Positions 1 to 5,747 of a DNA stretch of 8,524 nucleotides are shown piece after piece. Source of the DNA: UBA5359 sp028699365 [NCBI: bacterium] (GTDB lineage: Bacteria > UBP13 > UBA5359); assembly GCA_028699365.1 (NCBI GenBank), contig JAQVUQ010000101.1, positions 1 to 8,524 on the forward strand, in the 5' to 3' direction. Made by a program: the position numbers and the translations under genes. The notes below the pieces were generated by a model that was not told the DNA's origin, ran no database searches, and saw only the letters and a program-made list of their open reading frames with translations. The stretch's first letter is position 1. The number at the start of each line of letters is the position of its first letter.

Positions 1-2810
1 AGGCCGTAACCGATACGGTCAAGGCCAGCAACTTCGCGGCCGGCAATATGACGCCTAACCGTGGAGTGTTAGTAGGCAAGCCGGGCGGGACGGTATATGC
101 CGAGGCACTGGCAGAGAGCGGCAAGAGTTACATCGTCTATCTGTGGGGCAGTGTGGGCGGAGGCAATCTGACCATGAACCTGCCGGCAGGGACCTATGAT
201 GCAAAATGGATAAACCCGGCTAACGGGCAGACGGTGAAGACGCAGACGGTCAGCGGCAGCAGTGCGGCCGCCATAGCCTCACCCGCCTTCTCCGAGGATA
301 TGGCTCTGCTGGTGACCCTGACGGGATCAGGCGGCGGGACGACGACGCCTCCGCCGACAACGACTCCCAGCGGAGTCAATCTGGCCCTCAACAAGACGGC
401 TACGGCCAGCAGTTCGGAAGACGGGCCCAGGTATGACGGCCCCAATGCCGTAGACGGCAACGGGGGCACCCGCTGGAGTTCGGCCGATAAGATCGATCCC
501 CAGTGGCTGAAGGTAGACCTGGGACAGACTCAGAGCATCAATCGCGTGGTGCTGAAGTGGGAGACGGCCTTTGCGGATCATTATCGCATAGAAGTCTCCA
601 ACGACAACGCCGCCTGGCAGACGGTGTACAACACCACCAGCGGCAACGGGAGCACTGACGATATAACCTTCAACACCGTCAGTGCCAGATACGTGCGGAT
701 GTACGGAACGCATCGTTACGACGCCAGATACGGCTACTCCATCTGGGAGATGGAAGTCTACGGCGGCGGAACGACGACGACCCCTCCGCCTGTTAATACG
801 ACCAAGAGCTACACCTGGATAGAGGGCGAGAACGGCGCATTGACTTCGCCGATGAGCACCGGCAGCGATGCCGGAGCCTCCAACGGCAAGTATATCGCCA
901 GCCCTCAGACCAGCACCCGCTCCAACGACGGCAAGGGGTATGCCTCTTACACCATCAACGTTCCGGCCTCGGGCAGCTACAAGCTGTGGGCCAGAACTTA
1001 CTGGCTGGGCGAGGCTGACAACTCCTTCTATGCCAGCATGGACGGAGGAGCCGAGAGCGTTCTTGGCAACGTCGGAGCCAACAACAGTTGGATATGGGTA
1101 TCGGGCAGCACCTACACCCTGGGTGCGGGCAGCCACACCATCCGGATCAGAAGCCGTGAAGACGGAGCCCGGGTGGACAAACTGCTGCTGACCAGCGATA
1201 CTGCCTACTATCCTTCGGGAACGGGCAGTGCCGACAACAGCGGCCTGACGGGATCAGGCGGCGGGACGACGACGCCTCCGCCGACGACCACTCCTACGGG
1301 AGTGAACCTGGCCCTCTACAAGACGGCCACGGCCAGCAGTTCGGAAGACGGGCCCCGGTATGACGGCCCCAACGCCGTAGACGGCAACGGGGGCACCCGC
1401 TGGAGCTCGGCCGATAAGATCGATCCCCAGTGGCTGAAGGTTGACCTGGGGCAGACTCAGAGCATCAATCGCGTGGTGCTGAAGTGGGAGACGGCCTTTG
1501 CGGATCATTATCGCATAGAAGTCTCCAACGACAATGCCGCCTGGCAGACAGTGTACAGCACCACCAGCGGCAACGGAAGCACTGACGATATAACCTTCAA
1601 TACCGTCAATGCCAGATACGTGCGGATGTACGGAACGCATCGTTACGACGCCAGATACGGCTACTCCATCTGGGAGATGGAAGTCTACGGCGGCGGAACG
1701 ACGACGACCCCTCCGCCTGTTAATACGACCAAGAGCTACACCTGGATAGAGGGCGAGAACGGCGCATTGACTTCGCCGATGAGCACCGGCAGCGATGCCG
1801 GAGCCTCCAACGGCAAGTATATCGCCAGCCCTCAGACCAGCACCCGCTCCAACGACGGCAAGGGGTATGCCTCTTACACCATCAACGTTCCGGCCTCGGG
1901 CAGCTACAAGCTGTGGGCCAGAACTTACTGGCTGGGCGAGGCTGACAACTCCTTCTATGCCAGCATGGACGGAGGAGCCGAGAGCGTTCTTGGCAACGTC
2001 GGAGCCAACAACAGTTGGATATGGGTATCGGGCAGCACCTACACCCTGGGTGCGGGCAGCCACACCATCCGGATCAGAAGCCGTGAAGACGGAGCCCGGG
2101 TGGACAAACTGCTGCTGACCAGCGATACTGCCTACTATCCTTCGGGAACGGGCAGTGCCGACAACAGCGGCCTGACGGGATCAGGCGGCGGGACGACGAC
2201 GCCTCCGCCGACGACCACTCCCAGCGGAGTCAACCTGGCCCTCTACAAGACGGCCATGGCCAGCAGTTCGGAGTATGCTCCCAAATACGGAGCGGCTCCG
2301 GCCTTCGACGGCAACATGGGGTCGCGCTGGAGTTCGGCGCTTTACATCGATCCCCAGTGGCTGGCGGTGGACCTGGGGCAGGCTCAGAGCATCAACCGTG
2401 TGGTGCTCAAGTGGGAAGGCGCGTATGCTACCGCCTACCAGATACAGGTCTCCAGCGACAACGCCAACTGGAGAACGGTATACAGCACCACCAGCGGCGA
2501 CGGTGGGACGGATGACGTAACATTCGCTTCTACCAGTGCCAGGTACGTGCGGATGTACGGCACCAGGCGCGGCAGCACCTACGGCTACTCCATCTGGGAG
2601 ATGGAAGTCTACGGCGGCACGTCTGCCATGAGCATGCAGGCTCCGGCTTACAGCCCGGAAACGGTAACAACGGCCCCGGTGGCCCCTGCTGCTCCTTCAT
2701 TGGGAACAACGACGACGCCGGGCAGCACGATCAGTGCTCCCGTGACAGAGAAGACGGCTCCGGTAAGCCCTGTAACAGGAAGAACCGGAACGCGCGTAAT
2801 CAGAAGATAG
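1..2810 (+). CDS. Secreted multi-CBM protein, 3' part of a probable glycoside hydrolase (5'-truncated)
   Basis: The reading frame is open from base 3 and has no credible start, so this is the C-terminal part of a longer gene; the ATG at 48 is internal. The first ~90 residues, with a YIVYLWG strand, an LPAGTYDAKWINPANG motif and a closing FSEDMALLVTL, look like the Collagen_bind_2-type beta domain that ends DUF4038-like glycosidases. A TIM-barrel catalytic domain is therefore expected upstream but not seen. Then come F5/8C (CBM32-like; bases ~375-761), a CBM35/6-like beta-sandwich (~810-1224), a second F5/8C (~1302-1688), a second CBM35/6-like domain (~1737-2151) and a third, diverged F5/8C (~2229-2621). 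Gly/Thr/Pro linkers join them, and a ~60-residue Pro/Thr/Ala-rich tail ends in basic residues. No cysteine is seen. I see no LPXTG, dockerin or SLH anchor, so it is probably released or held by glycan binding. Domain families are recognised by motif; ligands are unknown. Confidence 0.85.
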   Translation, partial: AVTDTVKASNFAAGNMTPNRGVLVGKPGGTVYAEALAESGKSYIVYLWGSVGGGNLTMNLPAGTYDAKWINPANGQTVKTQTVSGSSAAAIASPAFSEDMALLVTLTGSGGGTTTPPPTTTPSGVNLALNKTATASSSEDGPRYDGPNAVDGNGGTRWSSADKIDPQWLKVDLGQTQSINRVVLKWETAFADHYRIEVSNDNAAWQTVYNTTSGNGSTDDITFNTVSARYVRMYGTHRYDARYGYSIWEMEVYGGGTTTTPPPVNTTKSYTWIEGENGALTSPMSTGSDAGASNGKYIASPQTSTRSNDGKGYASYTINVPASGSYKLWARTYWLGEADNSFYASMDGGAESVLGNVGANNSWIWVSGSTYTLGAGSHTIRIRSREDGARVDKLLLTSDTAYYPSGTGSADNSGLTGSGGGTTTPPPTTTPTGVNLALYKTATASSSEDGPRYDGPNAVDGNGGTRWSSADKIDPQWLKVDLGQTQSINRVVLKWETAFADHYRIEVSNDNAAWQTVYSTTSGNGSTDDITFNTVNARYVRMYGTHRYDARYGYSIWEMEVYGGGTTTTPPPVNTTKSYTWIEGENGALTSPMSTGSDAGASNGKYIASPQTSTRSNDGKGYASYTINVPASGSYKLWARTYWLGEADNSFYASMDGGAESVLGNVGANNSWIWVSGSTYTLGAGSHTIRIRSREDGARVDKLLLTSDTAYYPSGTGSADNSGLTGSGGGTTTPPPTTTPSGVNLALYKTAMASSSEYAPKYGAAPAFDGNMGSRWSSALYIDPQWLAVDLGQAQSINRVVLKWEGAYATAYQIQVSSDNANWRTVYSTTSGDGGTDDVTFASTSARYVRMYGTRRGSTYGYSIWEMEVYGGTSAMSMQAPAYSPETVTTAPVAPAAPSLGTTTTPGSTISAPVTEKTAPVSPVTGRTGTRVIRR
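321..1247 (+). repeat. 927-bp tandem duplication, copy 1
   Basis: This unit encodes linker + F5/8C + linker + CBM35/6-like domain (309 residues) and is followed immediately by a second copy in the same frame. The repeat starts at the Thr-Gly-Ser-Gly-Gly-Gly linker; the same linker sequence recurs at 321, 1248 and 2175. By eye about 20 of the first 362 bases differ between copies, changing only four residues. The stretch from 683 to 1294 matches 1610 to 2221 without a difference. Confidence 0.95.
1248..2174 (+). repeat. 927-bp tandem duplication, copy 2
   Basis: Second in-frame copy of the F5/8C + CBM35/6-like unit, directly abutting copy 1. After it a third linker (from 2175) leads into an F5/8C domain that is clearly related but much more diverged. 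The array is therefore two young copies placed before an older terminal F5/8C domain. Unequal crossover or replication slippage between the linker repeats would explain the arrangement. Confidence 0.95.
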
Positions 2811-2841
2811 TCCGATTACGGCGGATAATTGAATAAGCTGG

Positions 2842-2877
2842 TGCCAAGGCCTCCTGTAGCTACAGGAGGCCTTGGCA
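2842..2877. terminator. Perfect 36-bp palindrome, possible terminator hairpin
   Basis: The sequence beginning TGCCAAGGCCTCCTGT reads identically on both strands over 36 bases. As RNA it would fold into a 16-bp GC-rich stem with an AGCT tetraloop. It lies 31 bases after the stop codon of the first gene, which suits transcription termination or mRNA 3'-end protection. No T-tract follows on the + strand, so a classical intrinsic terminator is not proven. A protein-binding site or mobile palindromic repeat is also possible. Confidence 0.5.
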
Positions 2878-3002
2878 TAGCCGGCTATTAATTGAATTAG
2901 CGAAACATGAGTGAAAAATACGTGCGAAACAACACCTGAACAGAACTTCCGGCATGTTTTCTGTAGAGCACAGTTACTCGTCTGACCAAGAAAACTATGA
3001 AC

Positions 3003-3010
3003 GGGAGGTG
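3003..3010 (+). promoter_or_regulatory. Strong ribosome binding site for the TTG-started CBM32/He_PIG gene
   Basis: GGGAGGTG is a near-ideal Shine-Dalgarno sequence; its GGAGG core (3004-3008) is 7 bases from the TTG at 3016. An in-frame TGA at 2998-3000 and no ATG or GTG between it and the TTG make TTG the only usable start that keeps the signal peptide. Confidence 0.85.
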
Positions 3011-3015
3011 TTCGT

Positions 3016-5556
3016 TTGAGAGTAAGAAGTTTGTTTCTATCTGTAGCAGTAGCAGTGTTCTGTTTGCTGCTGTCGACCTTCAAGGGGGAAGCGGCTGACA
3101 ACCTGGCTTTCTATAAGCCATGGCTGGCCAGCAGTTCAGAGGACGGCGAAAGGTACGCCGGACATAACGCCCTGGACGGCAATATGCAGACTCGCTGGAG
3201 TACGGCCGACAAGGAGGATCCTCAATGGCTGAGGATCGATTTTCAGGCTCAGACGGAGTTCAACCATATCGTCGTTTACTGGGAAACGGCTTATGCCGAT
3301 CAGTACCGTCTGGAGGTTTCCAACGACGGGGTTGACTGGACAACCATCTACAGCACCGTCAGCGGCGACGGCGGGACCGACGACATAACCTTCGATCCAG
3401 TTACCGCCAGGTATCTCAGGTTATACGGTGTACACAGATTCTACCCGCAATACGGCTACTCCGTGTGGGAACTTCAGGTCTTTCGCGAGGTTGCGCCCGA
3501 TCCTCTGGTGGTAAGCACTAGTTCGCCTCTGACGGCAGGACAAGTCGACAGTGCTTACAGCCAGGTATTGTCGGCAACCGGAGGTACGACCCCCTATACG
3601 TGGGCGCCGGCTGCGGGCAGCAGCTTGCCGGCGGGCCTGTCCCTGTCGGCGGACGGCACGATATCCGGAACGCCTACCCAGTCCGGCAGCTACGACTTCA
3701 CCGTTACGGTAACCGATGCCGCCAACCCGGCACTATCGGCCGACAAGCAGTTCAGCATGGTGATAGATCCGGCTCCTCCAATCCCTCCGGCAAATCTGGC
3801 ACTGAACAAATTGATAACAAGCTCCAGTGCTGAGGATGCCGTTATTATAGCGTCTAACGCTAATGACGGCGATCCGTCCACCCGCTGGGGATCAGTGGAA
3901 AAGGTCGATCCTCAATGGTTGAAGGTGGATCTTGGCCAGGTATACGGCATCAACAGAGTTCTGATCAACTGGGAGGGCGCTTATGCGGATCAGTATCGCA
4001 TAGAGATCTCTCAGAACGACGTCGACTGGCAAACGGCTTACAGTACGATGTTCGGCGACGGCGGAACGGATGATGTAACTTTCAGTACCGTCAACGCCCG
4101 ATACGTGCGGATATACGGCACGCATCGTTACGACTGGCGTTACGGCTACTCTATCTTTGAGATGGAAGTCTACGGCGGCGATCCTCTGCCGGCGGAGACA
4201 TTGGCGGTAACGTCCGCATCTCTGACGGACGGTTACATCAATACGCCTTACAGTGAGACGTTGACGGCTGCAGGCGGCACGTTTCCCTATACGTGGTCCG
4301 TTTTTCAGGGCAGCCTGCCGGAAGGAATGGCTCTATCTGCTGACGGTGTGCTCTCCGGTACGCCTGTTCAGTCCGGCAGCTACGACTTCACCGTCAGAGC
4401 TACCGACGCTGCTGATCCGGCCCAGACTGCCGACAAGCAGTTCAATCTGCTTATCAGCGCCAATCCGCCCAACCTGGCTTTGCACAAGGCGATCATGGCT
4501 ACCTCCAGCGAGGATCCGCAGACGGTAGCTTCCAAAGCCAACGACGGCGATCCATCCACCCGGTGGGCCTCGGTAGATAAATCAGATCCGCAATGGTTGA
4601 GGATCGATCTGGGACAGAAGCGCACCATCAATCATGTGATACTGAAATGGGAAGCGGCTTATGCCGATCAATACCGCATAGAAGTATCCGTTGACGGTCT
4701 TAACTGGCAGACTGTCTACAGCACAGCCGACGGTGACGGAGGGACCGATGACATAACCTTCAATTCGGTTAACGCCCGTTATGTGCGGATGTACGGCACG
4801 CACCGTTACTACTCCAGCTACGGCTACTCCGTTTGGGAGATGGAAGTTTACGGCACGGATCAGACGGTTCCCGATCCTCTGTCCATCACCACTAATTCCC
4901 TGCAGGGTGCCGTAATCGATACCGCTTACAGCCAGACGCTAGCTGTTACGGGCGGCACAACGCCCTATGCATGGTCTGTGGTCGAGAGCAGCAGCCTGCC
5001 GTCAGGTCTTACTCTGTCTGCAGATGGTGTGCTCTCCGGAACGCCTGTTCAGGCCGGCAGCTATGACTTCACCGTTAGAGTGACCGATGCCGCCAACCCG
5101 GCTCAGTCGGCGGAAAAACAGTTGAATCTGGTTGTCAGCCCCACCCCCCCGGCGGTGAATATCGCCTGGCGGAAGATTGCCGTGGCCAGTTCTCTGGAGG
5201 ATTATATTATGACCGCTTCCAGGGCAGTTGACGGCGATCCGCTTACCCGATGGGCGTCCGTCGGCAAGGTGGATCCTCAGTGGATAACGATAGACCTGGG
5301 ACAGGCATATGATATCGACCACGTGATCCTCAGGTGGGAAGATGCCTGTGCCGATGCTTACGAGATCCAGATATCCAGTGACAATGAAAGTTGGCAGACC
5401 GTTTACAGTACTGCCGCCGGTGACGGAGGCATTGACGACATTACCTTCACCAGCGCCAACGCCCGGTACGTGCGGATGTACGGCACGCATCGTGCAAACG
5501 AGCGCTACGGCTACTCTCTCTGGGAGTTCGAAGTCTTTGAGACGATAACTCCCTAA
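3016..5556 (+). CDS. Secreted F5/8C (CBM32-like) and He_PIG repeat protein without catalytic domain
   Basis: Complete 846-residue protein starting at TTG. Residues 1-26/27 form a signal peptide (basic start, hydrophobic core, GEA or EAA cleavage site). The mature protein alternates F5/8C domains (~29-157, 259-388, 485-613, 713-842) with putative-Ig He_PIG domains (~162-251, 394-481, 619-708), repeating about every 228 residues. Each F5/8C copy shows the DG..TRW, DPQW, W(E) and ARY-RMYG / YGYS-WE signatures. Each He_PIG copy shows AYSQTL / GGT-PY-W / LP-GL-LSADG-LSGTP / GSYDFTV. No enzyme domain or membrane or wall anchor is visible. F5/8C domains commonly bind sugars on polysaccharides or glycoproteins; He_PIG domains usually act as spacers or in adhesion. 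Likely role (inference): an extracellular glycan-binding or adhesion protein working with the neighbouring enzymes. It lies 205 bp after the first gene and 191 bp before the next, so separate transcription is likely. Confidence 0.9.
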   Translation: MRVRSLFLSVAVAVFCLLLSTFKGEAADNLAFYKPWLASSSEDGERYAGHNALDGNMQTRWSTADKEDPQWLRIDFQAQTEFNHIVVYWETAYADQYRLEVSNDGVDWTTIYSTVSGDGGTDDITFDPVTARYLRLYGVHRFYPQYGYSVWELQVFREVAPDPLVVSTSSPLTAGQVDSAYSQVLSATGGTTPYTWAPAAGSSLPAGLSLSADGTISGTPTQSGSYDFTVTVTDAANPALSADKQFSMVIDPAPPIPPANLALNKLITSSSAEDAVIIASNANDGDPSTRWGSVEKVDPQWLKVDLGQVYGINRVLINWEGAYADQYRIEISQNDVDWQTAYSTMFGDGGTDDVTFSTVNARYVRIYGTHRYDWRYGYSIFEMEVYGGDPLPAETLAVTSASLTDGYINTPYSETLTAAGGTFPYTWSVFQGSLPEGMALSADGVLSGTPVQSGSYDFTVRATDAADPAQTADKQFNLLISANPPNLALHKAIMATSSEDPQTVASKANDGDPSTRWASVDKSDPQWLRIDLGQKRTINHVILKWEAAYADQYRIEVSVDGLNWQTVYSTADGDGGTDDITFNSVNARYVRMYGTHRYYSSYGYSVWEMEVYGTDQTVPDPLSITTNSLQGAVIDTAYSQTLAVTGGTTPYAWSVVESSSLPSGLTLSADGVLSGTPVQAGSYDFTVRVTDAANPAQSAEKQLNLVVSPTPPAVNIAWRKIAVASSLEDYIMTASRAVDGDPLTRWASVGKVDPQWITIDLGQAYDIDHVILRWEDACADAYEIQISSDNESWQTVYSTAAGDGGIDDITFTSANARYVRMYGTHRANERYGYSLWEFEVFETITP

Positions 5557-5573
5557 AAAATCAATGCGAATGG

Positions 5574-5623
5574 CGAGTGCGGATTGCGGGGTTGCTTCGA
5601 GAGATATCCGCAATCCGCACTCG
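5574..5623. repeat. Inverted repeat with 16-bp perfect arms and 18-base loop
   Basis: The arm CGAGTGCGGATTGCGG at 5574-5589 is perfectly complementary to 5608-5623. It lies 17 bases after the stop codon at 5554-5556 and could fold as a 3' hairpin. No T-tract follows, and a further TCCGCA echo lies at about 5629. The composition (repeated GCGGATT / AATCCGC words) resembles short dispersed intergenic repeats found in some environmental bacteria; that link is from memory and untested. Confidence 0.7.
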
Positions 5624-5652
5624 GAAATCCGCAGTTGATACGGGTACATATT

Positions 5653-5666
5653 TTGCAGCTCTGCAA
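5653..5666. promoter_or_regulatory. Short palindrome TTGCAG-CT-CTGCAA, possible operator
   Basis: Two perfect 6-base arms separated by CT lie about 80 bases before the TTG start of the F5/8C-hydrolase gene, in the AT-richer part of the gap where a promoter would be expected. The form suits a dimeric regulator. No single convincing -35/-10 pair was found beside it, and a 6-base palindrome can occur by chance. Confidence 0.2.
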
Positions 5667-5710
5667 TTATCAAATACCGTTTACTTCACTGCTTGAGCAA
5701 TCTCAATAAA

Positions 5711-5724
5711 CCCGTTAATGCGGG
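5711..5724. promoter_or_regulatory. Small leader hairpin CCCG-TTAATG-CGGG
   Basis: Four-base perfect GC arms around a six-base loop end ten bases before the GGAGG of the next gene. It could form a weak 5'-leader hairpin near the ribosome site. It is short, and I give it little weight. Confidence 0.15.
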
Positions 5725-5733
5725 CATGATAGT

Positions 5734-5738
5734 GGAGG
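5734..5738 (+). promoter_or_regulatory. Ribosome binding site for the TTG-started F5/8C-hydrolase gene
   Basis: GGAGG lies nine bases before the TTG at 5748. An in-frame TAG at 5730-5732, with no ATG or GTG codon between, makes TTG the only start that includes the signal peptide. Confidence 0.8.
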
Positions 5739-5747
5739 CGTAGTGCT

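Noticed and set aside
327-2063. Two long minus-strand open frames in the duplicated region
   Set aside because: They are antisense to well-supported coding sequence, are nearly identical only because the DNA is duplicated, and lack domain-like content; GC-rich codon bias creates such open frames.
2898-3000. Riboswitch or structured leader before the binding-protein gene
   Set aside because: No conserved riboswitch core was recognisable; TTGAAT (2892) with AAAATA (2915) could be a weak promoter but is too poor to annotate.
5144-5150. C7 homopolymer in the linker before the fourth F5/8C domain as a phase-variation switch
   Set aside because: Slippage here would truncate the last domain, but a single C7 in a Pro/Thr linker of GC-rich DNA is easily explained by chance.
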